Of a stretch of DNA of 45,978 bases, positions 27,812 through 36,600 are shown one piece after another. The position numbers and the translations under genes are program-made. The stretch covers positions 1-45,978 of the IMG/VR virus record IMGVR_UViG_3300020060_000004. One strand, 5' to 3'. A model generated the notes under the pieces. The model searched no databases. It had not been told where the DNA came from and worked only from the letters and a program-made list of their open reading frames with translations. How positions within the stretch are numbered: position 1 is the first letter of the stretch; every line of letters starts with the position of its first letter. The stretch comes from a virus.

Positions 27812-29564
27812 TACATACGTCTCGGAGGCTGATCTACAGGAACATCTAGAGCTTATAGATAAGGCCCCTTCCGTTGCTGTAGATACAGAGGGAACACTTA
27901 CTCACCCATATAGCCAGACTTGGGGGCTTAGTCTCTCAGCTTTCGGTAAGGCTGAATACTATGCCTTCAATCACCAGATTGATCCGCACAACAACCTCCC
28001 TAAGGAGTGGCTCGGCAAGATTAAGATGTGCCTTGAAAATCACCCACGCGTAGTCATGCACCACGCTAAGCACGATATCAAGGCATTGCGTAACTTAGAC
28101 ATCGACCTGTACGATAGGTCCTTCAATTGCACTATGATGAAGGCCCATATGGTTGATGAGAATTACGCTTCTAAGGCTCTAGACTGGATGTCCCGCCACT
28201 TTGGGGGAGAGCCTAAGCGTAATGATGAAGTAATGGATAAGGTTAAGAAGGCGTTCGGATGGGGTTACATCCCTGTAGAGATTATCCGTCCGTACGGCGC
28301 TAATGACGCACTAATTACAGAGGAACTAGACAATAAGCTTGAGCCTAAGTTTGAAGTTCAGTTTCCAGAGCGTAAAGCGCCGGACCTCTGGGAACATGAG
28401 CGAGCTTTTACGAAGTTTCTTATCGACATTGAAGATAACGGTATTCTCATTGACCAGGACCTGGCACAGAGAGAGTACGAGCGTGGCACTAAAAAGATGG
28501 CGGAGTTAAGGTCCTCTCTTGGCTTTAACCCTGGCAGTACTAAAGACTTAGGCCGTGTTCTAATTGAAGAGCTTGGTTTGCCTGTAGTGAAGCGAACTAA
28601 GACTAACGCCCCAAGCTTCGACAAGTATGCAATGGAAGAATATGACAGACTTCTTTCACAAACTAACGACTCTAGAGCCAGGCGAATCTTGGAATATCGC
28701 GGATGGCAAAAGACCACTTCCTCAAACTACCGACCTTATCTTGAATTGCTTGGGCCAGATGGACGCCTACGACCTAACTATAAGCAGCATGGAACGCATA
28801 CGGGACGTCTGTCATGCGAATTACCTAACCTTCAGCAGATACCCAAGCAGTCAGCTAAGGATTGGAACGGTAATCTCAAGGCTGCATTCATTGTCGACGT
28901 CGGCAGGACAGCTTGGGAGTTTGATTACTCTCAGCTTGAATTCCGACTTGGCGCAGCCTACGGACGAGTACAGCAACTTATCGATATCTTCGCTGATGCA
29001 GGCCGTGATGTCTTTAGCGAGATCGCTAAGACTCTCGGAATGGGACGTCAACAAGTCAAAACCCTTGTTTACACTATTCAGTTCGGGGGCGGTGCAAACC
29101 GAATTCACCAAGTCTTCGAGGTCTCTATAGCTGAGGCTCAGAAGATTATTAAGAACTTCTACAAGCAGTATGCTGGTTTGCAGAAGATTGCCGCTATGGC
29201 TCAAGCTAAGGCTTGGCAGAATGGCTACGTCACTTATTGGACTGGGCGTAGGCGGCACTTTGTGAATCTACAGAAAGAGGCGCACAAAGCGTTTAACTCT
29301 GTGATTCAGGGGGGCGCATTTGAGATTACTAAGCGCCAGATGGTCCGTCTTAGGGAAGAGGGGCTACACAACGATGAGTGTAAGATTGACCTTCAAGTCC
29401 ACGACTCTATCAGGGTCGACGTTGAGGAAGGTAAAGAACATATCTATATTCCAGAGATTAAGCGCGTACTTGAAGACGTCAAGAAGCATAAAGACTTTGG
29501 AGTCGACTTTAGAATCGACATCCACAAATGGAACACTGACGAAAAGTATGAACTCGCCGCGTAA
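27801..29564 (+). CDS. polA: DNA polymerase, family A
   Basis: This 587-residue protein starts at ATG 27801. The N-terminal 3'-5' exonuclease carries VAVDTEGTL (about 25-33) and MHHAKHDIKAL. Polymerase motif A is FDYSQLEFRLGA (about 374), motif B is RQQVKTLVYTIQFGGG (about 415-430) and motif C is LQVHDSIRVD (about 530). There is no 5'-3' exonuclease domain, as in other phage enzymes. In the O-helix the position equal to E. coli Phe762 is Tyr and the one equal to Tyr766 is Phe, a T7-like change affecting sugar selection. It lies directly after the helicase-primase. Confidence 0.93.
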   Translation: MKSDTYVSEADLQEHLELIDKAPSVAVDTEGTLTHPYSQTWGLSLSAFGKAEYYAFNHQIDPHNNLPKEWLGKIKMCLENHPRVVMHHAKHDIKALRNLDIDLYDRSFNCTMMKAHMVDENYASKALDWMSRHFGGEPKRNDEVMDKVKKAFGWGYIPVEIIRPYGANDALITEELDNKLEPKFEVQFPERKAPDLWEHERAFTKFLIDIEDNGILIDQDLAQREYERGTKKMAELRSSLGFNPGSTKDLGRVLIEELGLPVVKRTKTNAPSFDKYAMEEYDRLLSQTNDSRARRILEYRGWQKTTSSNYRPYLELLGPDGRLRPNYKQHGTHTGRLSCELPNLQQIPKQSAKDWNGNLKAAFIVDVGRTAWEFDYSQLEFRLGAAYGRVQQLIDIFADAGRDVFSEIAKTLGMGRQQVKTLVYTIQFGGGANRIHQVFEVSIAEAQKIIKNFYKQYAGLQKIAAMAQAKAWQNGYVTYWTGRRRHFVNLQKEAHKAFNSVIQGGAFEITKRQMVRLREEGLHNDECKIDLQVHDSIRVDVEEGKEHIYIPEIKRVLEDVKKHKDFGVDFRIDIHKWNTDEKYELAA

Positions 29565-29691
29565 AGTACTTACTAAGACTGGTTGGGTCTGGTACCGTCA
29601 AGATGATGGCAAGTACTGGACGCTCGGATGCAAGAAGCACAGGACATTAGCTTACCTTCTCAAGAAATACGGAATAGAGGCAGTACGATGA
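29548..29691 (+). CDS. Small basic protein (47 aa)
   Basis: ATG 29548 lies 17 bases inside the polymerase end. The frame extends far upstream, but there it only shadows the polymerase. The product (KVLTKTGWVWYRQDDGKYW, then CKKHRTLAYLLKKYG) is basic and aromatic. The stop overlaps the next ATG (ATGA). Function unknown. Confidence 0.55.
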   Translation: MNSPRKVLTKTGWVWYRQDDGKYWTLGCKKHRTLAYLLKKYGIEAVR

Positions 29692-29948
29692 GCGTTGACA
29701 CTCCAGAAGGTCTGTTCGAAGGTCTAGTAGAGGGACCTGTAACGGAAGAATACGATGGTGCTAAGCAGTATCAATCTACACTGGGACAGATTGAACAATA
29801 CAAAGAAGACCTTATTCATCAGCGTGAGTACGCAATTAAGATGAGCGATAGACACGTCGAAGAAGCTAGGGCTTGGCGATCCACTGCTAGCGCTATCACT
29901 GAATTCTTGCACGATGAAAACCGCGATAAAGGAATGGCAGAGGGCTGA
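29688..29948 (+). CDS. Small helical hypothetical protein (86 aa)
   Basis: ATG 29688 overlaps the previous TGA. The acidic N-terminus (TPEGLFEGLVEGPVTEEYDG) is followed by a long helix (LGQIEQYKEDLIHQREYAIK). It ends overlapping the next ATG. Possibly a coiled-coil partner of the resolvase that follows. Confidence 0.6.
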   Translation: MSVDTPEGLFEGLVEGPVTEEYDGAKQYQSTLGQIEQYKEDLIHQREYAIKMSDRHVEEARAWRSTASAITEFLHDENRDKGMAEG

Positions 29949-30418
29949 TGAACGACCTAACTTATGTCTCGTTCGACCCCGGGGGTCGTTCTGTAGATAG
30001 GACTCATGGGGTCTGTACGTGGGATGAGTTAGGTAACCTCATGATGATGTACACGATGAATATGGAAGAGTTGGATGCTTTTCTTATAGAGTGCGAGAAG
30101 TATCCAACTCTTACCACGTTTATCTACGAAGGCTACGCTATCAGAAAGGATCATTTACAGTGGCACGCGGGATCGAAAGTAGAGACAGCGCAGACGATCG
30201 GGGCGATCAAGAGTGCGGGCCGAAGGATGTCTTTAATCCTTGTAGAGCAACCGGCAAGCATTTTGGGCACTGCCCCAAATTGGTCTGGGATGCCGATGCC
30301 AAAAAACCACAGGATCAGCCACGGTCCCAGCGCTTACAATCACGGGTACTACTATCTGTACAAGACACTGGGAATTCTCAAGCCTAGGGTGTTGGAACGC
30401 TTAAAGAAGAAGGGCTAG
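29948..30418 (+). CDS. RuvC-like Holliday junction resolvase
   Basis: This 156-residue protein starts at ATG 29948. RNase H-fold motifs are VSFDPGGRS (first Asp, about residue 10), TFIYEGYA (Glu, about 61), KVETAQTIGAIKSAG and a C-terminal SAYNHGYYYLY. In related resolvases the last region has an Asp (H-x-x-D-A); here Ser occupies that place (HGPSAYNHG), so one metal ligand may be supplied differently or lost. It would resolve branched DNA before packaging and is the last but one gene of the replication block. Confidence 0.7.
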   Translation: MNDLTYVSFDPGGRSVDRTHGVCTWDELGNLMMMYTMNMEELDAFLIECEKYPTLTTFIYEGYAIRKDHLQWHAGSKVETAQTIGAIKSAGRRMSLILVEQPASILGTAPNWSGMPMPKNHRISHGPSAYNHGYYYLYKTLGILKPRVLERLKKKG

Positions 30419-30420
30419 GT

Positions 30421-30909
30421 ATGCCTAGACAATCACAACAGCAGAGAATAGAGAAAGCCCTAACTGCTGCTGCTAAAGCTTTAGGTGTAGAAACAGAAGA
30501 TCTAGACGTCAAGCGGGACGATCCTGAACACCTTGAAGATAAGATGCTGGACGCCCAAGCTGTCGTTGACTATTTCACTAAGTCAAAGGGCTTTAAGGAA
30601 ATCCCCTGTAGAGAATGCGGGATGATCTTTGCTTACAATTGGTATTTCGATGGCATTAAGTACTGTAGCCCTCACTGCCTTAAGCTGAGTCTTGAAAAGA
30701 TTGGTATTGTGTGGGATCTAGAACGGCCAGCAGCTCGGCGGTGGTCTCAAAGCCGTCCTGCGATAATTCCTCCACCAGCTCTAGAGATTCTGAAACAGAT
30801 AATGCCTGAGAAGATAGAACAGTCTTCTCCAGTCCTATCGTTAGTGGTGCCTCCAGAAGACCCGCCTCCTGATACAACTGACGGACTGTTAGCTTTATTA
30901 TTGGGTTAG
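30421..30909 (+). CDS. Zinc-knuckle protein with Pro-rich tail
   Basis: This 162-residue protein starts at ATG 30421, three bases after the resolvase. The N-terminus is helical. Residues about 62-85 have IPCRECGMIFAYNWYFDGIK then YCSPHC, a four-Cys zinc knuckle. The C-terminus (about 105-162) is Pro-rich (PAIIPPPALEILKQIMPE, VVPPEDPPPDTTDG). Its last 230 bases are antisense to the 3' part of whiB. It is the last rightward gene. Confidence 0.65.
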   Translation: MPRQSQQQRIEKALTAAAKALGVETEDLDVKRDDPEHLEDKMLDAQAVVDYFTKSKGFKEIPCRECGMIFAYNWYFDGIKYCSPHCLKLSLEKIGIVWDLERPAARRWSQSRPAIIPPPALEILKQIMPEKIEQSSPVLSLVVPPEDPPPDTTDGLLALLLG

Positions 30910-31129
30910 TCTTCTTACGCTCATCGTGAGAAGTACCCCCCCAGATACCAGTAAGATATTCATGCGCAAGGGCGTACGATTTGCAGAGTCCTCTTACAGG
31001 ACAATCACTGCAAAACGTACGCCCTTTTGCTACGCCTGCTGTACCTCTAGGAAAGAAAATACTGTCGTATTCTTCGCTTCCCAGATTCTTACACTTAGCC
31101 CGCTGAGACCAACTCTGAATACTCTCCAT
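30680..31129 (-). CDS. whiB: WhiB-family transcriptional regulator
   Basis: This 149-residue protein starts at ATG 31129. Residues 1-75 have the WhiB features: four Cys at 13, 40, 43 and 49 (FCSDCPVRGLC) that bind a 4Fe-4S cluster, and the G-I/V-W-G-G turn (LTGIWGGTSHDERKK) at about 61-75. WhiB proteins bind the host sigma factor and redirect transcription, and phage versions can interfere with host WhiB function. Residues about 76-149 are an extra tail encoded opposite the gene at 30421-30909. It is the last gene of the leftward unit, directly after the endolysin. Confidence 0.88.
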   Translation of the reverse strand: MESIQSWSQRAKCKNLGSEEYDSIFFPRGTAGVAKGRTFCSDCPVRGLCKSYALAHEYLTGIWGGTSHDERKKTNPIIKLTVRQLYQEAGLLEAPLTIGLEKTVLSSQALSVSESLELVEELSQDGFETTAELLAVLDPTQYQSFQDSA

Positions 31130-31159
31130 AGGAGAATATTACCTTGATCTACAGGGCTG

Positions 31160-31999
31160 TCAAGCAGTTTCGGGAACAAATTTCAGCGCTGAGAGCCTTT
31201 CTACGACTTTGTCAGCCAAGAGGTCATAGTCTACCTCAGGGGTAACAAGCGTTAATCCCTCTACTTCGCCCTTAATGTCACGGAGAAGCTTAACGGGATC
31301 AGCCGCCATAGTGGAGTACAGACGAACGTAGTTCGCGTCCCCACCATTAGGATCCATTCCTTCTTTAAGGAAGCCATAAGTAACCAGACGCTGGATAATT
31401 AAATCTGCGTCTGCTGCTGTAATAGCCATATTTTCCACCATTCTATTGTACGGAGTAATTCCACGATTTCGATCTACAGAACCGATAATGCCTGGCACGG
31501 TACCGCTACTAGTGTATTGATGTAAGTCAAACGCCCCTGTAGGATTAGCTCCATATCTAGCTAACCAGATATAAGTATTTGGGACTGCTCTAAGAATAGG
31601 TTCTCTAAGAGAGTTCATCATACTTTGATTAGCATAAAAACAAGGCTGATAGCCACGCTTCTCAATCTGATTCAAGAAATCTATAGAGAAACTAAGAGCA
31701 TGTTCATCTGGTACAAACGGACTCTCTAAGTCCAAAGCAGGTGCTAAGTCCGTAGCTCCATAAGCTAGGCACCTGTCCACGATGAGATTAGCCTGTGCTA
31801 TTGGGTCTCCGAATTGCGCGTAGTGGTAGCCACCCACGGCAATGTTATGAGTTCTGAAACCGTTGACATACCCATAATCTTCTCGGGTAGTGACCCCATC
31901 CGAGAGTTTGACATAAGCGAATTCGATACCTGCTGCTCTGACTTTAGCGAAATCGGTGATCTTGTTGTACTTGCCATAGACGTCTACGCCTTCACTCAT
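31160..31999 (-). CDS. GH25 lysozyme-type endolysin
   Basis: This 279-residue protein starts at ATG 31999. The GH25 catalytic domain covers about residues 1-200: GVDVYGKY (first Asp), FAYVKLSDG, LAPALDLES (catalytic Asp/Glu pair, about 90) and DLHQYTSSG. The C-terminal 80 residues may bind the cell wall or oligomerise. It cleaves the MurNAc-GlcNAc bond of peptidoglycan for lysis. No LysB-type mycolate esterase was seen, which hints at a host without a mycolate outer layer. The start overlaps the holin-like gene by four bases. Confidence 0.9.
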   Translation of the reverse strand: MSEGVDVYGKYNKITDFAKVRAAGIEFAYVKLSDGVTTREDYGYVNGFRTHNIAVGGYHYAQFGDPIAQANLIVDRCLAYGATDLAPALDLESPFVPDEHALSFSIDFLNQIEKRGYQPCFYANQSMMNSLREPILRAVPNTYIWLARYGANPTGAFDLHQYTSSGTVPGIIGSVDRNRGITPYNRMVENMAITAADADLIIQRLVTYGFLKEGMDPNGGDANYVRLYSTMAADPVKLLRDIKGEVEGLTLVTPEVDYDLLADKVVERLSALKFVPETA

Positions 32000-32316
32000 A
32001 GGACTTCATTTTCTTGTAGTTCCTTGTCTCTTTTAACGACTCTAGTAAGATGCAAGAACGCAAAGTACCGATAAACTAATGCCGCTGTTAGAGCAGTAAA
32101 GAGGAATAAGCGAATTAGCTGGCGTCCCGGGATGTTGGGGAAAGCGGCTACAATTAAATACCAAACGTAGAAGATACCATCGCAAGCTGCCAGAATGATA
32201 AGCATCTTGCCAAAGGGACTCTTCCACCATCCTTTTTGAGTCTTAATGTAAGTAAACACCAAACCAAAGCTGGCTAGCGCCCCCAGTACCAAAAGGATGA
32301 CGAAATAAAGCGTCAC
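31996..32316 (-). CDS. Holin-like membrane protein
   Basis: This 106-residue protein has three membrane helices: FVILLVLGALASFGLVFTYI (about 5-24), about 38-60 (IILAACDGIFYVWYLIVAAF) and about 70-90 (FLFTALTAALVYRYFAFLHL). A short charged tail (KRDKELQENEVL) follows. The size, helix number and position immediately before the endolysin fit a holin, which makes membrane lesions for lysin release. Confidence 0.7.
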   Translation of the reverse strand: MTLYFVILLVLGALASFGLVFTYIKTQKGWWKSPFGKMLIILAACDGIFYVWYLIVAAFPNIPGRQLIRLFLFTALTAALVYRYFAFLHLTRVVKRDKELQENEVL

Positions 32317-32318
32317 CT

Positions 32319-32513
32319 TTACCTCCTATCTTGAACCATTTGCAAATAGAGCCGCTTTCCTAAGTTGTTTTCCTGTAGATGCCTCTGCAAGTCCTCTACG
32401 AGTTTATCTACTTTGGGGCGCTTCTCTTCTATTTTCTTCTTCTCTTCTTCTAACGATTCTACTTCGGCTTCTAGCCGCTCTTGTTCCACACATTTCCTCC
32501 TCCATAACTTCAC
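32319..32513 (-). CDS. Small coiled-coil protein (64 aa)
   Basis: This 64-residue protein is almost wholly a charged coiled coil (LEAEVESLEEEKKKIEEKRP). It overlaps the upstream membrane protein end by four bases and ends three bases before the holin-like gene. It may be an antiholin partner or a lysis accessory, judged by position only. Confidence 0.55.
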   Translation of the reverse strand: MKLWRRKCVEQERLEAEVESLEEEKKKIEEKRPKVDKLVEDLQRHLQENNLGKRLYLQMVQDRR

Positions 32514-32767
32514 TCTATTGTCTCCTTACGGAGTTCACTATTCGTGGGGAGCTGATTAAAGAACCTATTAAGCAAGGTCCCCGTTATCTCCATTTTTTGG
32601 TTCTGTAGAGTCAGCTCCATGATTATAGCTTCTTGTGTCTCTACCTTAGTTTCTAGTACCTGAATCTTAGCATTTTTGGCACTAGTTCTACTAAGAAAAA
32701 CAGGAGTCACTACACCTGCAACCACAGACACAATAGCGATCATGATGCTAATGCTTGTAGCGTTCAC
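32510..32767 (-). CDS. Membrane-coiled-coil lysis accessory protein
   Basis: This 85-residue protein has an N-terminal membrane helix (ISIMIAIVSVVAGVVTPVFL), then a coiled coil (KIQVLETKVETQEAIIMELT). One helix plus a coil is common for phage small lysis or holin-regulating proteins. It lies between the virion transglycosylase and the holin-endolysin genes. Confidence 0.55.
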   Translation of the reverse strand: MNATSISIMIAIVSVVAGVVTPVFLSRTSAKNAKIQVLETKVETQEAIIMELTLQNQKMEITGTLLNRFFNQLPTNSELRKETIE

Positions 32768-32768
32768 T

Positions 32769-33605
32769 CTAGTACCAGTTGTGAGATAGATGGAACGCTA
32801 AAGCCTTAGCCGGGGTTCCATAACGAGCCTTAATATATCTAGCCATCGCTTCCACCTGTAGCTTAGGATCACTAGTTTTAGCGATGCCGTACCCACCCCA
32901 CGTACTATTAAGGAACTGCCCAATACCATAGGCAGTAGACGTGGGATTTTGTGCATTGTTATTCCAGCCTGATTCCTTCATACCCAGCGTATACCAAGCA
33001 CCCATTTGACCAGGATCAGACCAACCGTAATTAGGTGCAATAGCTTGAGCGAATGCAAAGTTAGCACGCGGGTTAGACGGCACACTACCCATCTGTCCGC
33101 CACCACCGGTAGGACTACCGAAGATAGATCCGCCTTTATAGGATCCACCACTACCAGCAGCAATACCTGGTGTTTGTACTTGTTGATTAGCTAACTCTGC
33201 TGCCGCTCTAGCTCTAATAGCAGCTGATCTAGCAGCAGCTGCTGCCGTCTGCTGATTACCCATGTCAGTAATAGAACCTAACATGTCATAGTAACCTTGG
33301 AAGTTAGCAGGATTAGCATTAGAAGAATCAACAGCGTTAACACGTGCACCTGGCTCAAGCTTAGGTGGTTGCGCACGGTTAGCATACTTCTCTAGCTGCT
33401 GAGCGAAATAGTCACCAGTTAACGGTTGCTGTTCTTGCTGCCCTGGCTGACCTTCCATACCGAAGATGCTTGCATCTACAGGATTAGTAGCTCCCTGACG
33501 TGCGGCATAAAAGTCTTCATCGGTAAGTTTCTTACGTTTTCTAGGTAAGACAACAACGCCAGGTTGACCGTCAGTCGGCTTGAATATCGGGTTCAAAATA
33601 GCCAT
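32769..33605 (-). CDS. Virion-associated lytic transglycosylase
   Basis: This 278-residue protein has about 180 disordered, Gln- and Ala-rich residues, then an SLT-type lysozyme domain: WYTLGMKESGWNNNAQNPTS (catalytic Glu in KESGW), TAYGIGQFLNSTWGGYG and the closing MARYIKARYGTPAKA. It probably cuts peptidoglycan during DNA entry rather than lysis, because it lies beside the internal protein genes and lacks a signal peptide. The upstream giant gene ends two bases before its start. Confidence 0.82.
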   Translation of the reverse strand: MAILNPIFKPTDGQPGVVVLPRKRKKLTDEDFYAARQGATNPVDASIFGMEGQPGQQEQQPLTGDYFAQQLEKYANRAQPPKLEPGARVNAVDSSNANPANFQGYYDMLGSITDMGNQQTAAAAARSAAIRARAAAELANQQVQTPGIAAGSGGSYKGGSIFGSPTGGGGQMGSVPSNPRANFAFAQAIAPNYGWSDPGQMGAWYTLGMKESGWNNNAQNPTSTAYGIGQFLNSTWGGYGIAKTSDPKLQVEAMARYIKARYGTPAKALAFHLSHNWY

Positions 33606-33607
33606 TG

Positions 33608-36600
33608 CTATCCTCCCATCTTCTCACGAAGTTCACTCAGGAAGTCAGTCTTAGCAGCTTTCTTAGCAGCTTGAATCGGAGCGTTAGCTTCATACTGAGC
33701 AGACTTAACGTACTGTCCAGTTCCCTTAATACCGAGACCAGTAAGCCAGTTAACTACTGCTTCCTTACCAGACTGATTACCACTGAGGTCAGCACGCTTA
33801 GTCTGGCCACCAGTAGGCGTTAACCCTGTCATGCCCTGAACAGCACTCCAGAGCGGTATCTGCTCCCCCATGTACTGCGAAAGCGCGCCAGGGGCAGCCT
33901 CAGGGCCAGTAATCGGCTCTCCGGTGAACGTCTTCCTGCCCGTGATCATGGTCTCAAGCGGGATCTGGACTAGTGGAGTAAGGCTACTACCGATAGTCTT
34001 ACCGGGGTGTTGTAACTCTTGCATAAGCGAAGCAATAGGATTAAGTCCAACGCCTGCTTGTACATAGCCCGGTACTGCTTGATTACTGAATTTACCTAAT
34101 GCACCGTCTGGTAAGCCAATAGGACCAACGCCTTCATTCCTAAGCCACTCAGGGAACATCTGATCTACAGGGAAGGGCTGGTCTCGGCTCGTGTCAATCC
34201 CCTGAGCTGATTGTAACGCCTCACCGATCTTAGACGGTAAGACTGTGATACGGGGATTCATTACCATGCCCTCTAGCAGTACTGGCGTGCTCTTACGCAT
34301 CCAGCTATAGAAGGGAATGATACGACGCATCACGTTACGCTCAAAAGCAGTTAAGTCAATACCACTTGGATGGAACTTACGAGACCTGCGTGAAGCTTCC
34401 TCGAAGATCTTAGGTAAGTCACTGCCACGAGACTTCATAACAACATCAATAAAGTGAGCAAGCCGTGTGTTGTGCGACTCTAGCTCACTAGCACCGCGTG
34501 CTAAGCCAGCTATCTTGCCACCTAATGGATTTTGTAGACTAACGCCACCTCTTGCTTGTCCCAAGTCGATGATATCTTCCAAAGTTTTGACATGTTCAAA
34601 GAGGCCCTTTTGATGAGCCACTGCCGCAATTTGCTCGGCAGTAAATTTGACTCCAGATTTATTAGAGAATAGAGTCTGGCCAGGCAGAGGCGCCAACTCC
34701 CTCTTAGAAACAGCGCCAATCTCCACCATCTTATCGATATCCTGCATCGTTTCATAGGCACCCTTCATCTGGCGCTGTACTCGTAATGCCAACTTGTAAG
34801 GCTTAACGGAGACAACACCATCTAACATACCCATGTAAACGTCACCAATGAGGTTACGGATATGATGTGCTGGCCTGTAGATCGTAGCTAAGGTCTTCCA
34901 GGAACTAAGCACTTTATCATAGAGCCTAAGCGCAGCTCGGTTCTCAGGAGTTCCTAGCGTCCAGTCCTTGACCACTCTAGGAATCTGCTTAGCAATCTCT
35001 GGCGGGAAGTGGTATCCAGCTAAGTAAGGGTGACCCTCAATCTTAGTAGTGAATCCCTTTCCGTAGACAGAGCTACCGAAGCGTTCTCCCATGTCCTCAA
35101 AGAGAGCCTTCTCACGCGTGGCTTGTTCCATGGCCTGCATAGACTTGTACATCCACTCAGCAGGATCCATCTTACCAATATCGTGTGCTCTCCAGCTGTC
35201 TAGCCAGTCAGTACCCTTAGAGAAGTCCATCTTCTCACCAGTAAAAGCACTGTCAAACTTATGCGACTTAGAGAACTGGAACTGAGTTCCATAGCGTCGC
35301 ATCCACTTGTTAAGCATATCTCTGTCAACGCCACTGCGAATGAGCACAGATGATCCTGAGACTTTGCTTAATAAATCGTCCATCATGACCTTAATACCCT
35401 TGGTCAGTTCGACGATTCTTGCAGTGCTTGCAACTCCAGTTCCTTGTGCAAGTCTAAAAGCTTCCGCACGTTCACCGGCGTCATAGCCGGTAAACATCTT
35501 ATTAAGTACTTTTCCTCTGGCTTCTGCCGTAGCTGCTGCCGAAGCAATTGCATTGAGGCTCTCTGCTCTAAGGTCCTGTTGTCCAAACCACGTTGCAACA
35601 CGGCCCATAACCGCTTCAACGGCTTTATTGTCATTCTGTGCCCACTTGGGAATTACGCCTAAATCTTTCTCCAGCGCTAACGTAAGCGCATGGTTAACTT
35701 TGAGGTTCTGCTTACCTGTAGCTACAACCTCGTCAATCTGCTTAGCCATTTGTTCTGTCTTGATGTACGCAGCAGACTTACCTGAGTTGATAGCTTCGTT
35801 AACTAGCTTGTCAGTAGCCTTGGCACCAGCAGGAGATAGAGTATCTTGGGCTACGTATTTACTGAAGTCCTTAAGGAACTTGTCCCAGTTCTTAGTCTGT
35901 ACGTCAGAGATACCGCTAGCACCAGGCTTAGTAGCTGCCTTGGAATCTGCTATAGCATCAACGATCTTCTTTGCGGGAATACTGTCAGTGATAGCACCTC
36001 TGGCGCGCAGTCTCTCAACGGCGCCGCTAATTTCGCTTCCTGCTTTGAGTTCGGTACCAAATTCGCGGAGATGCTGATCTGTAACGTTAATACCACGGAT
36101 GGCTAAATCGTCCATAACGCTAGACAGGTTTACATTCTCACCAGTACCAATGCGAGGGATCTTACCGGCTTCCATAAGCTTAGATTCAGAAGCCTGGTAA
36201 ATCTTCCTAGTGTTGTCATAGATATCAGATTGTACCTTGGCGGCGTCGCGACCTTTCCTAAACACCATTTGCTCAGCTTTAGCCTTAGCACTGTACCAGA
36301 GCTTTACTTGCTGCTTTGCATTCAGTGTATCCGGGTGTGTTTTATTCAGTGTTGCACTAGCCTTCTCCGGATTAAACTTAGCCAAAATCTCATCGGCAAA
36401 TTTATTATGGATAGGTGCTAGCTTTAACTTAGGGACCGGCGCAAGCTTAAGAGCGTCAGCAATGTTTCCATCAGCTAACCCTGCTACAATCTTTGTTGCC
36501 TTCTCAGCTGTAGCAATCTTCACAGCCTCACGTGTCTTCTTGACATTTAAGCCAGGAAGATTAAACGCTAATTGGCCGGGAACTTCTTTATCTACAGGAA

